Source of the DNA: Segatella copri
GTDB lineage: Bacteria > Bacteroidota > Bacteroidia > Bacteroidales > Bacteroidaceae
DNA: 64,000 bases
Direction: 5' to 3'
Assembly (NCBI RefSeq): GCF_009495355.1
Contig: NZ_VZAD01000020.1
Location: 1 to 64,000 of the forward strand
Every line of letters starts with the position of its first letter. The stretch's first letter is position 1. Below the pieces are notes generated by a model. That model was not told the origin of the DNA and searched no databases. It saw nothing but the letters and a program-made list of their open reading frames with translations. Below, one piece after another: positions 1 through 9,214 of this stretch. The translations under genes and the position numbers were made by a program.

Positions 1-23
1 ATATACAGAAAAACACAAAAAAA

Positions 24-51
24 GGGTGCGTCACAGACTTATGACACACCC
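24..51 (-). terminator. GTGTGTCA-family terminator hairpin
   Basis: GGGTGCGTCA at 24-33 pairs with TGACACACCC at 42-51 with one mismatch. On the minus strand the stem is followed by a run of seven T. The same hairpin recurs at 27960-27996 and 59684-59713. The gene it would terminate is not certain, because another terminator at 356-381 lies between it and the kinase gene. Confidence 0.6.
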
Positions 52-355
52 TCATGCTATTAATATTCTCTTTCTATCAGTTCCAAACACATACGGCTGT
101 TGTGAATTACTTTAGGTTTTATTTAATATAATATAGGTATACTATCGTTTTGAATAGATACGCTACGTTGGTTTTTGTTTCGAAATGGTTTGGTTTTGTT
201 TACTTATTTGTTTGTTTCTGTTTTGTAATTGTTTGTTATTTTTAGGTTATTATTAGCATTACGATGGCAAAATTAGCGTGTTTTTACGAACCTCAGTGTA
301 TCATTTGGTTAATTTAATATGTACGAAATGTTATTTTTGCATAGTATATTAACAA
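52..355. other. AT/GT-rich gap without a recognisable gene
   Basis: About 300 bases of T- and G-rich sequence with many GTTT and TTTG runs. I see no convincing ORF or RNA gene in it on either strand. Confidence 0.5.
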
Positions 356-381
356 TAAAAGCCCATATTCTGGGCTTTTAT
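356..381 (-). terminator. terminator of the sugar-kinase gene
   Basis: AAAGCCC and GGGCTTT pair around a short loop, with A/T tracts on both sides. It lies directly beyond the stop codon of the minus-strand kinase gene. Confidence 0.7.
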
Positions 382-386
382 AACAT

Positions 387-1328
387 TTAATGTAGATGAT
401 AACTCACCAACCCTTTCATGGGCGCCTTCAGTATCTGAGAGACAGTAAGGTGATGATGTTGTTCGAAGACTTGTCGAAGCGGTTGCTCGAAGTAATGGGC
501 TATGCTTCCCACAAAAGCTACCCGAAGCGACATTGAATCTTGAGAGGAATCAGAAGAAGAAAGATAAGGTGTGATGTTGCGCTGATAGAATTGTTCGAAG
601 GCTTCGACCACCATTTGATGTAAAGCCTCGGCATGAAGACGCAATGTTTCTGTGTGCTGGCTCAAAACTTCTGAATACTGGCAACTGTTGTCTGTGGCGG
701 CTGCCTCTTCTACCCTTTTCATCTGCATAGATATGAAAGGAGCGATAGAAGCCAAGTAACGGTTGGCGAGAGGCTGACGATACACCTTATTTATAATAGC
801 GGGATAGTCGAGTCCCGACCAGGAGAGATATTCCTGCTTCAGACTCTCGGGCAGGGCACCCTTGAAGATGCCATTGAGAAACATCTTACCCAAGACAGCC
901 CCACTACCCTCATCGCCAAGAATGTAACCCAGCGGAGGAGTGTTGAGAAGAATATGTTCGCCATCATACAGACAGCTGTTGGCGCCTGTACCTAAGATAC
1001 AGGCTATGCCTGAACGTCGTCCCAACAAGGCTCGGGCAGCACCCAACAAATCGCTCTCGGCATGAACCTCTGCTTGTGGAAATTGTTGGAACAATAGATG
1101 CTCCATGCGCGGCTTCATAGATTCGGTAACACCGCTACCATAAAAGAACACACGTGCCGGTACTTCGGGTAAAGTGAGTTCCTCGGCAAGAATTTTCCAG
1201 ATGTCATCATCGGAGAGATGGAAAGGATTGATGCCCTGTGTCTTGCCGGTGAACAGAATTTGCCCAGCATCATCCACAAGTGCCCAATCTGTCTTGGTGC
1301 TTCCGCTATCAGCTATGAGTATTGTCAT
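387..1328 (-). CDS. BadF/BadG-type ATPase, N-acetylglucosamine kinase-like
   Basis: A 313-residue protein of the ASKHA fold. Residues 6-15 carry the phosphate-binding signature ADSGSTKTDW, and a second glycine-rich loop (ILGTGANS) lies near residue 111. Eukaryotic-type GlcNAc kinases share this fold and length, so phosphorylation of an amino sugar such as GlcNAc or a muropeptide-derived sugar in the cytoplasm is the likeliest role. The substrate cannot be read from sequence. It is a single gene divergent from the MscS gene, with its own terminator. The start at 1328 fits the family N-terminus. Confidence 0.8.
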   Translation of the reverse strand: MTILIADSGSTKTDWALVDDAGQILFTGKTQGINPFHLSDDDIWKILAEELTLPEVPARVFFYGSGVTESMKPRMEHLLFQQFPQAEVHAESDLLGAARALLGRRSGIACILGTGANSCLYDGEHILLNTPPLGYILGDEGSGAVLGKMFLNGIFKGALPESLKQEYLSWSGLDYPAIINKVYRQPLANRYLASIAPFISMQMKRVEEAAATDNSCQYSEVLSQHTETLRLHAEALHQMVVEAFEQFYQRNITPYLSSSDSSQDSMSLRVAFVGSIAHYFEQPLRQVFEQHHHLTVSQILKAPMKGLVSYHLH

Positions 1329-1430
1329 ATAATGTGTTTAAATGTTAAGTGTTAAATAGTATCTGCAAAAGTAATAAATTTAACGGGAAAAACAACATAT
1401 CGTATTGAAAATCGTAAAAAAGGAATTATC

Positions 1431-1465
1431 TTTTTGCTTCTTTCTTCATTTTTGCTTAACTTTGC
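1431..1465 (+). promoter_or_regulatory. Bacteroidota-type promoter of the mscS-kds-PLD group
   Basis: TTTTTG at 1431-1436 and TAACTTTGC at 1457-1465 are separated by 20 bp, a perfect match to the TTTG-N19-21-TAnnTTTGC consensus. It lies 21 bp before the ATG at 1486 and excludes the longer in-frame start at 1405, which would be upstream of the transcript. Confidence 0.75.
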
Positions 1466-1485
1466 AGACGAATAAAGAAGACTAT

Positions 1486-3885
1486 ATGAAGAAATTATCG
1501 ATAATCATCCTGATGTGGGTGGCATTCCTGCTGCCCAGCCATGCCGTGCTCAAAGAGGCAAACCTCGACACGACGCTCTTCATGCTCCGTACTGAGCTGA
1601 CGAGTTATCATCTCGACTTCGAGAAGCAGAACGAGTATGCCAAGCAGCAACAGCAGGCTATCATCAAGGAACTGATGACCATCATGGCACAAGCCGACCA
1701 GAACTCCATCATGCTCTACTCGCAGCGTAACGGTTACATCTTCGACCTGACATACGCCTGCCACGAAGCTACTGAGCAGTTTGACAAGTTCAAGTCGAAG
1801 GCAGCACCATTCAGGGGACTTATCAACAAGAACAACATAGAGGTGGCGCGATTTGACTCGCTCATCAACTATCTGTACAACATGAACACGATGTTCATGA
1901 GCAAGGAGGCACAACTCAACCGCAACGTAGACCTTACCCTGGCAGTGAACATCCGCCGACAATTAATAGAGCGACAGCAACAGTTGCAGGACTATATAAG
2001 AGCCTACGACATAACCGAGAGAAAACTGAAGTCGCTCAACGACTATGCCAACCAACGATATGCCGAGATACAGAACAGCATCTTCAACAATGGTGGCGAC
2101 AACTATCTCACTATCCTGCGGCATGTAAGCAACCATTACAAGGAAGCCAAGACATCGGTGGCAGAGAAATACAGACCTGCTCCGGGCATGATGTCGCAAT
2201 GGGACGTGAGAATCATCTTCATCCTCTTCAGTATCATCATTTTCTATGGCATTATCTCTATTGCCCTCAACCTCTTTACCATCCGCATCGTGGTGACACA
2301 GCTGGTGAAGCGAGGCCGTTTTGAGAGCATCAAGGACAACTTCATGGCCAAGCGCCCCTGCATCATTATGGCGATGACGGTAGTGACCTTTGCCATCCTC
2401 TTGGGCATCATACGTGTTACAGCTCACCAGAACTTTGTCATCATGGCATGCGGACTGCTCGTAGAGTTTGCATGGCTCATAGGCGTGATTCTGATTTCAC
2501 TCTTGCTCCGCGTGGGCAACGACCAGATAAAGAGCGCCTTCCGCATCTATTCTCCACTGATGCTGGTGGGGTTCCTCGTCATCACATTCCGTATCATCCT
2601 GATTCCCAACAGCCTGGTCAACTTCATCTTTCCCCCTATCCTGCTCGTCTGTTCGCTGTGGCAGGCAAACGTCATCAAGCGCCACAGCAAGCTGGTGCCG
2701 AGAGAAGACAAGATGTATGCCTACATCTCACTCTGCGTCTTTGCAGCAAGTACCTTCTGTTCGTGGGTAGGCTTCACCCTGCTGTCGGTGCAGATTATCA
2801 TCTGGTGGATGATGCAGCTCACCTGTATTCTGAGCATCACCTGTCTGAAAGACTGGATGGGAGTCTATGCTGAGCGCAAGAACCTGAAGCAGAAGCCTAT
2901 CACCGACAAATGGATTTTCAGGTTTATCAACAAGGTGCTGATTCCTGCCGGAGGCGTGTTGTCGTTTATCGTGGCCATCTATTGGGCTGCCGACGTATTC
3001 AACATGAGCGACACCACATGGATGATTTTCAACAAGGAGTACATCAGAACCAGCAACTTCACGGCCTCGCTCTACAGCATCAGCCTTGTGGCTTGCCTGT
3101 TCTTCCTGTTCAACTATATCAACATCACCACCAACGACCTGATGCGCCATCACTTCGAGAAGCAAGACCCTGCTTCGGCAGCCAGTAAGATAGTGATGTT
3201 TAAGAACGTACTGCAGGTTATCATCTGGGGCATTTGGCTGATGATAGCCCTCAACGTCTTCCAGGTGGGCAAGTCTTGGCTCTTGGCTATCTTTGCCGGT
3301 TTGTCAACGGGTCTTGGTTTCGCCTCCAAGGATATTCTGGAAAACATCTACTATGGTGTCTCACTGATGATGGGACGCGTGAAGGTGGGCGACTATATCA
3401 TCTGCGACGGCACGCGGGGACGAGTAAGCAGCATCAGTTATACATCGACCATGCTCGAAGCTACCGACGGTTCAGTGATAGCCTTCCAGAACGCACAGCT
3501 CTTCTCGAAGAACTACAAGAACATGACCCGCAATCATGGTTATGAGCTCGACATCTTAGAGGTTGGTGTGGCCTATGGCACTAATGTGAAGCATGTGAAG
3601 CAGATTCTCATCGATGCCTTGAACCAGCTCGACTGCATCTACCACGAGAAAGGCGTCAAGGTCGTGCTGAAAAGTTTCGACGACAGTTGCATCACACTCA
3701 AGATACTGGTATGGGTGAATGTGCTCACACAGTATGTGGACGACGGCAAGATTATGGAATGCATCTACGATACACTCAACGAACACAACATCGAGATTCC
3801 ATTCCCTCAGCGCGAGATTACTATCAAAACCGCATCAGCCGAAGAAACCAATGCTGCAGAATCGGCACTGAATGCGAAAGCATAA
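1486..3885 (+). CDS. large MscS-family mechanosensitive channel
   Basis: A 799-residue inner-membrane protein starting at the ATG at 1486, just after a good promoter. A signal peptide (to about residue 22) is followed by a periplasmic, Gln-rich helical region to about 240. A long series of membrane helices follows (about 245-600), then the MscS pore helix and beta domain (GLGFASKDILENI onward, then RVKVGDYI). The layout resembles the large MscK/MscM channels that release solutes on hypo-osmotic shock. It leads an envelope group with kdsA, kdsD and a PLD-family protein. Confidence 0.85.
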   Translation: MKKLSIIILMWVAFLLPSHAVLKEANLDTTLFMLRTELTSYHLDFEKQNEYAKQQQQAIIKELMTIMAQADQNSIMLYSQRNGYIFDLTYACHEATEQFDKFKSKAAPFRGLINKNNIEVARFDSLINYLYNMNTMFMSKEAQLNRNVDLTLAVNIRRQLIERQQQLQDYIRAYDITERKLKSLNDYANQRYAEIQNSIFNNGGDNYLTILRHVSNHYKEAKTSVAEKYRPAPGMMSQWDVRIIFILFSIIIFYGIISIALNLFTIRIVVTQLVKRGRFESIKDNFMAKRPCIIMAMTVVTFAILLGIIRVTAHQNFVIMACGLLVEFAWLIGVILISLLLRVGNDQIKSAFRIYSPLMLVGFLVITFRIILIPNSLVNFIFPPILLVCSLWQANVIKRHSKLVPREDKMYAYISLCVFAASTFCSWVGFTLLSVQIIIWWMMQLTCILSITCLKDWMGVYAERKNLKQKPITDKWIFRFINKVLIPAGGVLSFIVAIYWAADVFNMSDTTWMIFNKEYIRTSNFTASLYSISLVACLFFLFNYINITTNDLMRHHFEKQDPASAASKIVMFKNVLQVIIWGIWLMIALNVFQVGKSWLLAIFAGLSTGLGFASKDILENIYYGVSLMMGRVKVGDYIICDGTRGRVSSISYTSTMLEATDGSVIAFQNAQLFSKNYKNMTRNHGYELDILEVGVAYGTNVKHVKQILIDALNQLDCIYHEKGVKVVLKSFDDSCITLKILVWVNVLTQYVDDGKIMECIYDTLNEHNIEIPFPQREITIKTASAEETNAAESALNAKA

Positions 3886-3967
3886 GCACTGAGCATTAAG
3901 CATTTCGCACTCAACATTGGATATCGAGCATTGAGTATTTAACACTTAACATAAAAAAAACAACTAT

Positions 3968-4720
3968 ATGGCAACATTCATTGCAGGTCCCTGCGTCATC
4001 GAATCAATGGAACTGTTGGACACAGTAGCCCAGCAACTCGTACGCATCAACCAGAAATTAGGTACAGACATTATATTCAAGGCTTCATTCGACAAAGCCA
4101 ACCGTACAAGCATCCGCTCCTTCCGTGGTCCTGGACTGGAGAAAGGACTGCAGATGCTTGCAGACATCAAGTCGAAATATGGTCTTCGCATTACGACCGA
4201 TATTCACGAGAGTTATCAGGCAGAGGCGGCAGGACAGGTGTGCGACATTCTGCAAATACCAGCCTTCCTATGCCGACAGACCGACCTCCTGGTGGCTGCT
4301 GCCCATACAGGCAAGACGGTAAATATCAAGAAAGCACAGTTCCTCAGTGGCAGAGATATGAAATATCCTGTTGAGAAAGCCTTGGAGAGCGGTGCCAAGG
4401 AAGTATGGCTCACAGAACGAGGCAACAGTTTCGGCTACAACAACCTGGTAGTTGACTTCCGCAACATTCCCGACATGAAAGAGATTGTGCCCACTGTCAT
4501 CATGGACTGCACACACAGCGTACAGCGCCCCAGTGCTGGAGACGGAAAGACAGTTGGCGACCGCAAGTTCGTTCCCGCCATGGCTATGGCAGCCAAGGCT
4601 TTCGGAGCCACAGGCTATTTCTTCGAGGTTCATCCCGACCCTGACAACGGCAAAAGCGATGCTGCCAACATGTTGGAACTCGACAAACTTGAAGCATTAA
4701 TCACTGACTTACTGGCTTAG
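3968..4720 (+). CDS. kdsA: 3-deoxy-8-phosphooctulonate (Kdo-8-P) synthase
   Basis: Condenses phosphoenolpyruvate with arabinose-5-phosphate to Kdo-8-P for lipid A/core. The 250-residue TIM-barrel shows AGPCVIE at the N-terminus, KASFDKANR, TDIHE, HSVQRP and FEVHPDP. Cys9 in AGPC, with the later His, Glu and Asp residues, marks the metal-dependent class; the metal-independent class has Asn there. The N-terminus is a few residues shorter than usual, but the ATG at 3968 is immediately followed by the first conserved strand. The next gene supplies its substrate. Confidence 0.95.
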   Translation: MATFIAGPCVIESMELLDTVAQQLVRINQKLGTDIIFKASFDKANRTSIRSFRGPGLEKGLQMLADIKSKYGLRITTDIHESYQAEAAGQVCDILQIPAFLCRQTDLLVAAAHTGKTVNIKKAQFLSGRDMKYPVEKALESGAKEVWLTERGNSFGYNNLVVDFRNIPDMKEIVPTVIMDCTHSVQRPSAGDGKTVGDRKFVPAMAMAAKAFGATGYFFEVHPDPDNGKSDAANMLELDKLEALITDLLA

Positions 4721-4754
4721 CAGCTATATCTTTTCAGTTTAAGAATTATAAATC

Positions 4755-5735
4755 ATGACAGAAAAAAACAACCATATAGAGGACAAAACAGTCCGTCACT
4801 ATGGCGAAGAGGCTCTGCGCGAAGAGGCCGAAGCCATATTAGACCAGATAGCATTGCTGGACGACAACTTCGAGAAGGCTGTCGACCTGATGTATCACTG
4901 CGAGGGAAAAATCATCGTGACCGGTGTAGGAAAAAGCGGACACGTAGGAGCCAAGATCGCTGCCACACTGGCATCGACAGGAACTCCAGCCTTCTACATC
5001 AACCCACTCGACGTTTATCACGGCGACTTGGGTGTGATGACGGATAAGGACGTGGTTCTGGCGCTGAGCAACAGCGGACAGACCGACGAGTTGCTGCGAT
5101 TCATCCCCATGGTGCTCCACATGAACGTACCTATCATCTCGATGACAGGCAATCCCCACTCGCTGTTGGCAAAATACTCCAACTACCACATCACGGTGAA
5201 GGTGAAAAAGGAAGCCTGCCCGCTCAACCTCGCTCCTACAAGCAGCACCACAGCCGCACTTGCCATGGGCGACGCCTTAGCCATTGCGCTGATGCAGGTA
5301 CGCCACTTCAAACCACGCGACTTTGCACAGTTCCACCCTGGTGGAGAGTTGGGCAAGCGCCTGCTCACCACAGCCGAGGACGTGATGAAGAAGGAAGACC
5401 TGCCTATCATTCCTAAAGACATGCACTTGGGCGAGGCCATCATTCATGTGAGCAAGGGAAAATTGGGACTGGGCGTATCGGTAGACAAGGAAAACCGTGT
5501 CATCGGACTTATCACTGATGGCGACATACGTCGTGCCATGGAGAAATGGCAGGCAGAGTTCTTCAACAAGACTGTGAGCGACATTATGACGACGTCTCCC
5601 AAACACGTGGCGCCAACCACCAAGATTACAGAGATACAGCACATCATGCACCAATACAAGGTACACACCGTATTGGTGATGGACGACGAGAAACATCTTC
5701 TGGGCATCGTTGACCACTATGCCTGCATGGTGTAA
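4755..5735 (+). CDS. kdsD: arabinose-5-phosphate isomerase (KpsF/GutQ family)
   Basis: Converts ribulose-5-phosphate to arabinose-5-phosphate, the first step of Kdo synthesis. In 326 residues there is a SIS sugar-isomerase domain (about 40-180; GVGKSGHVGAKIAATLAS, LSNSGQTDE, TSSTTAALAMGDALA) and two C-terminal CBS domains (about 210-326). It starts 34 bp after kdsA and is almost certainly co-transcribed with it. Confidence 0.95.
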   Translation: MTEKNNHIEDKTVRHYGEEALREEAEAILDQIALLDDNFEKAVDLMYHCEGKIIVTGVGKSGHVGAKIAATLASTGTPAFYINPLDVYHGDLGVMTDKDVVLALSNSGQTDELLRFIPMVLHMNVPIISMTGNPHSLLAKYSNYHITVKVKKEACPLNLAPTSSTTAALAMGDALAIALMQVRHFKPRDFAQFHPGGELGKRLLTTAEDVMKKEDLPIIPKDMHLGEAIIHVSKGKLGLGVSVDKENRVIGLITDGDIRRAMEKWQAEFFNKTVSDIMTTSPKHVAPTTKITEIQHIMHQYKVHTVLVMDDEKHLLGIVDHYACMV

Positions 5736-5766
5736 AAAAGAGAGGAAACAACATCAATAATTCAGA

Positions 5767-7074
5767 ATGAGACTCAGATACCTATTATTAACTGCAAGCA
5801 TCATGCTGTTTTCTTCGCTGTGCAGCGCACAAGACAGCCTACAGCTTGCCAACCATCACACGAAAGAGAGTAGTGACTCAGTCATTGTCAACCAGTTGAG
5901 AGAAAAAGGCATTCGATTCTCACACAACAACTCCGTCACACTCCTGATGAACGGTCAGGAGAAGTTCGACGATCTGTTCCAGGCCATTCGCCAGGCAAAG
6001 AAAAGTGTGCACTTAGAGTATTTCAACTTCCGCAACGACAGCATCGCTGGCTTGCTCTTCGACCTGCTTGCTGAGAAAGCAAAGCAGGGAGTCAAGGTTA
6101 GAGCCCTCTATGATGGTTTCGGTAACTCATCCAACAACAAACCTTTACGCAAACGACACATCAAGGAGATTCGTGCCAACGGCATAGAGATTTATGAATA
6201 CAAACCAGTGAAGTTTCCCTGGGTTCACGCCATCTTCAACCGCGACCACCGCAAGATTGTTGTCATCGACGGACAAATAGCCTATACAGGCGGTATGAAC
6301 GTGGCCGACTATTACATCAAGGGAACAGAGGTTGTGGGTTCCTGGAACGACATGCACTGCCGTATCGACGGTGACGAGGTAAACACGCTACAGGCCATCT
6401 TCCTGAAAATGTGGAACAAGGTGAGTGGACAGCATATACATGGCGCAGAATACTTCCGTGCCAAACGTCAGGATTATCTGGTAGACGGACTCAAGCCCGA
6501 CACCACAGCCACAGCTTATCACAAGATGGTGGGCATCATCAACCGCGAGCCACACATTTCGAAGGACATCATACGTTACTTCTATGTCAACGCCATCAAC
6601 GATGCACAGGACAGCATCAAGCTCATCAGTCCCTACTTCACCCTGAGTCACAAACTGAAGAAGGCACTCAAGAATGCAGCCAAGCGAGGCGTGAAAGTGG
6701 AAATCATGCTCTCCACCAAGAGCGACATTCCCCTGACGCCCGACTGTGGATTCTATAATGCACACAAGCTGATGAAAGCAGGATGCCACATCTGGATGTA
6801 CACACCAGGATTCCATCACACCAAGATTATCATGGTGGACGGTAAATTCTGCACGGTGGGAAGCGCCAACCTCAATGCCCGAAGCCTGCGCTGGGACTAC
6901 GAGGAGAATGCTGTCATCATTGACCCACAGACCACCAAGCAGCTCACCGACCTCTTCGACAAGGACAAGGCTGACAGTTTCCTGCTCACCGAGAAGAAGT
7001 GGCGCGAGTGGCGAACTGGCTGGCAGAGATTCAGAGGGTGGTTTGCCGCCAAAGTACTGACACCGTTCTTATAA
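5767..7074 (+). CDS. secreted phospholipase D / cardiolipin synthase-like protein
   Basis: A 435-residue protein with a cleavable signal peptide (cleavage near SLCSAQ) and two HKD motifs: HRKIVVID with downstream GG (about residue 160) and HTKIIMVD with GSANLNARS (about 350). Classic bacterial cardiolipin synthases have two N-terminal membrane helices; here a signal peptide replaces them, so the enzyme probably acts in the periplasm or at the outer face of the membrane. It follows kdsD by 31 bp. Cardiolipin synthesis or phospholipid transfer is inferred. Confidence 0.85.
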   Translation: MRLRYLLLTASIMLFSSLCSAQDSLQLANHHTKESSDSVIVNQLREKGIRFSHNNSVTLLMNGQEKFDDLFQAIRQAKKSVHLEYFNFRNDSIAGLLFDLLAEKAKQGVKVRALYDGFGNSSNNKPLRKRHIKEIRANGIEIYEYKPVKFPWVHAIFNRDHRKIVVIDGQIAYTGGMNVADYYIKGTEVVGSWNDMHCRIDGDEVNTLQAIFLKMWNKVSGQHIHGAEYFRAKRQDYLVDGLKPDTTATAYHKMVGIINREPHISKDIIRYFYVNAINDAQDSIKLISPYFTLSHKLKKALKNAAKRGVKVEIMLSTKSDIPLTPDCGFYNAHKLMKAGCHIWMYTPGFHHTKIIMVDGKFCTVGSANLNARSLRWDYEENAVIIDPQTTKQLTDLFDKDKADSFLLTEKKWREWRTGWQRFRGWFAAKVLTPFL

Positions 7075-7088
7075 ACAAGAGATTTTCA

Positions 7089-7238
7089 GGAGTTTAAGGG
7101 AGTTAAGGAGTTAAGACATATGCTTTATGGCTAAAAAGCAGAAGACTACAAAGCATTTGTTTTGAACATTGAACATTAAGCTTTAACTTCCCAAACATCT
7201 CCACAAGTCCTCGAAAGTTTAAATAAAAACAAAAAAAC
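7089..7238 (+). repeat. short GGAGTTAAG tandem repeat in intergenic DNA
   Basis: At 7089-7115 GGAGTTTAAG is followed by imperfect copies of GGAGTTAAG with a 8-10-bp period. A second low-complexity stretch with AACATTGAACATTAAG lies near 7167-7182. No promoter was recognised for the next gene. Confidence 0.5.
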
Positions 7239-7883
7239 ATGAACAAAGAAGCAATGAGAGCCCCGCATAAGGGCGACAGGATGCAAGGAAGGATGCCCGA
7301 AATGGCTATCATCGAGAGCAACACACTCGCCATGATGGGACTCAAGCAATTATTGGAAACCGTTATGCCGATGATGAATATTTGCACCTTCGGCAGCTTT
7401 GCTGAGTTTGAGTCCAACAATCCTGACCGCTTCATCCATTACTTTGTGTCCATGCACATAGTGCTGGCACACCGTAACTTCTTCGTGCAGGGACAGCGAG
7501 TACACCACACCATCGTGCTCACGCCCAGCAACGACCCCAACTCACAGCTCAACGATTTCCATTGTCTCTGCGTGAGTGTGCCCGAAGAAACACTTGTAAA
7601 ACATCTGCTTGCCCTTCAGAAGATAGGTCATCCTCATGGCGAACACCTCCCAGCCATGCCCGTAACCGTCAAGGAGAAAGTTCTCTCCGACCGCGAGACC
7701 GAGGTGTTGGCACTCGTGGCACAAGGCAAAATAAACAAAGAAATAGCCGATACTTTGTGTATCGGCCTCTCTACCGTAATCACGCACCGCAAGAACATTC
7801 AGGAGAAATTAGGACTGAAGTCAGTCTCCTCACTTACTATCTATGCCGTGATGCATGGCTATGTGGATATCAATAAGATATGA
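7239..7883 (+). CDS. LuxR-type regulator with receiver-like N-terminus
   Basis: A 214-residue DNA-binding protein. The C-terminal third is a LuxR/NarL helix-turn-helix (about 148-214; LSDRETEVLALVAQG, NKEIADTL, TVITHRKNI). The N-terminal 130 residues look like a degenerate response-regulator receiver (MAIIESNTLAMMGLKQLL) without an obvious acid pocket or phosphoacceptor Asp, so it may not be phosphorylated. Its helix-turn-helix closely resembles that of the convergent hemerythrin regulator, whose stop is only 7 bp away; the two are paralogues. I infer a joint role in controlling the redox/iron locus upstream of which they sit. Confidence 0.8.
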   Translation: MNKEAMRAPHKGDRMQGRMPEMAIIESNTLAMMGLKQLLETVMPMMNICTFGSFAEFESNNPDRFIHYFVSMHIVLAHRNFFVQGQRVHHTIVLTPSNDPNSQLNDFHCLCVSVPEETLVKHLLALQKIGHPHGEHLPAMPVTVKEKVLSDRETEVLALVAQGKINKEIADTLCIGLSTVITHRKNIQEKLGLKSVSSLTIYAVMHGYVDINKI

Positions 7884-7890
7884 TGCCTGC

Positions 7891-8847
7891 TTACAATTTT
7901 ACACTCGAAATATCCACCAGATTGTTGACGATGGCATAGATGGTAAGTCCGGCAGGTGAATGAATCTGCAGCTTACGGGCTATGTTGCGACGATGAGTAA
8001 TCACCGTGTTGATGGAGATAAACAGATGGTCGGCAATCTCCTTGTTGGTCATGCCCTGTACCAAAGCCACAATGACGTCTTTCTCGCGGTCACTCAACTG
8101 CTCATCGCTCTGCGGTGTCTGGTTGATCATATTGGATATTTTAACACTCACATCACTTTGTTTCAGCTTTCGTTCCTCGTTGCGCACGGCAGGAATGAAG
8201 ATTTCCTCCTCTACCTCTGAATGCTGGTTGAGCCATTCCTCATTATTATATATGTCGTAAAGCGTGGCGCTAAGCTGATTGTTGTGCAATCCGTCAGAAG
8301 GCAAATACTTGATAATGATGTTCTTCAACTCTTTCAACTTCAAGTCTATCTGCCCATGATGCTTAGAGAACGTCTCGATGTCGAAGTTGGCTGGGGCTAT
8401 ACCGTCGATAAGCGACTGCACGTAAGGGAAGACGGCTTTTTCCTCATACTTCATATGATTGGTGATGCTGTGCGCATACTCATCGTATAGTTTGAGAATA
8501 AGTCGGGCCAGATTGTCGTTCTCGTCGAGCGCCTCCACCAACTCTTTGCGGATGAAAGGCAACTGAAAATCAATGTAGTAAGCATGCGATGCCTTGAGAT
8601 AATGCAGCAATGTAGGCAACGACAGGCGCGAGGCATTGTCGTACTCCTTATAGCCGTTGATGGTGAAGTTCACCACCGCCAAAAAAGTATAAGTATCCAC
8701 CGCCTGTTCCTCGCAAACCTCTCTCACCGTTTTGTCGCCAAAGCCCAGATTGATACCGAAACTACCCAAGCTCTGAAGGATGTTGTAATTATCGCGAATA
8801 ATGCTGATCATCTTGTCATCAGCTTCATACATCTTTTGATTTTTCAT
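7891..8847 (-). CDS. hemerythrin-domain LuxR-family regulator
   Basis: A 318-residue fusion. Residues 14-60 resemble the N-terminal part of ScdA/RIC di-iron repair proteins, but the usual Cys-Cys pair is absent. Residues about 78-225 form a hemerythrin-like four-helix bundle with candidate ligands His88, His126/His131, Glu135, His164, His209 and Glu213. Residues 250-318 are a LuxR helix-turn-helix (LSDREKDVIVALVQG, NKEIADHL). A di-iron centre linked to a DNA-binding domain suggests sensing of O2, NO or iron. It is divergent from the porin/imelysin/cytochrome genes and has its own promoter, so those genes are likely targets (inference). Confidence 0.85.
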   Translation of the reverse strand: MKNQKMYEADDKMISIIRDNYNILQSLGSFGINLGFGDKTVREVCEEQAVDTYTFLAVVNFTINGYKEYDNASRLSLPTLLHYLKASHAYYIDFQLPFIRKELVEALDENDNLARLILKLYDEYAHSITNHMKYEEKAVFPYVQSLIDGIAPANFDIETFSKHHGQIDLKLKELKNIIIKYLPSDGLHNNQLSATLYDIYNNEEWLNQHSEVEEEIFIPAVRNEERKLKQSDVSVKISNMINQTPQSDEQLSDREKDVIVALVQGMTNKEIADHLFISINTVITHRRNIARKLQIHSPAGLTIYAIVNNLVDISSVKL

Positions 8848-8920
8848 CGTTGTTGTATACTTTTAAGACCTAAATCATGCACGTTTAAGAGCGGACATTC
8901 ATCATGTTTTTGTTTCCGCT

Positions 8921-8952
8921 GCAAAATTACAAAAAACATCTGAAACTCGCAA
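8921..8952 (-). promoter_or_regulatory. promoter of the hemerythrin regulator gene
   Basis: On the minus strand TTG (8950-8952), 20 bp spacer and TAATTTTGC (8921-8929). It gives a leader of about 65 nt. It is back to back with the promoter at 8995-9026, leaving 42 bp for shared control. Confidence 0.7.
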
Positions 8953-8994
8953 TACCTAAAAATGGGGATGCCGCAATTTACCAACTTTTAAGTA

Positions 8995-9026
8995 TTGCAA
9001 GATTTTTTAAAACGCCGTACCTTTGC
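8995..9026 (+). promoter_or_regulatory. promoter of the structured leader / porin-imelysin locus
   Basis: TTG at 8995-8997, a 20-bp spacer and TACCTTTGC at 9018-9026. Transcription would begin near 9032, a few bases before the closing stem of the structured RNA. Confidence 0.75.
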
Positions 9027-9032
9027 ACACGA

Positions 9033-9177
9033 AATCGAGAAAGAGCGCGGTGATGATTGCCACTCCCGAGCGGCAGAGCTGCGTAATTCCTTATCAAGCT
9101 TCAGGGCTTTAAGGAGATACTAGGCCTCTAAAGTGTCGAGACCGCAAGCAGACATCCGCGCTCTTTTCTTTTATTTT
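9033..9177 (+). ncRNA. structured leader RNA or small RNA ending in a terminator-like stem
   Basis: An 11-bp perfect stem (AAAGAGCGCGG, 9040-9050, with CCGCGCTCTTT, 9156-9166) encloses about 105 nt and is followed by a T-rich tract (9164-9177). Inside, possible hairpins are 9058-9061/9072-9075, a long one at 9087-9116 (AAGC/GCTT plus TTCCTT/AAGGAG) and GTGTC/GACAT at 9133-9155, giving a multibranched fold. It starts within about 10 nt of the predicted transcription start and ends 37 nt before the porin ATG. It could be a riboswitch-type attenuator or a stand-alone sRNA. I do not recognise the family. Confidence 0.6.
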
Positions 9178-9214
9178 AGGATAATAAACAGAAAACATTT
9201 CTAAACAGATAAAA

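Noticed and set aside
1405..1485. Longer N-terminus for the MscS channel
   Set aside because: The promoter at 1431-1465 lies inside this extension, and the signal peptide begins at 1486.
9033..9177. TPP, cobalamin, FMN, SAM or THF riboswitch
   Set aside because: The conserved boxes of these classes (for example CTGAGA of TPP) are missing, so no class name is given.
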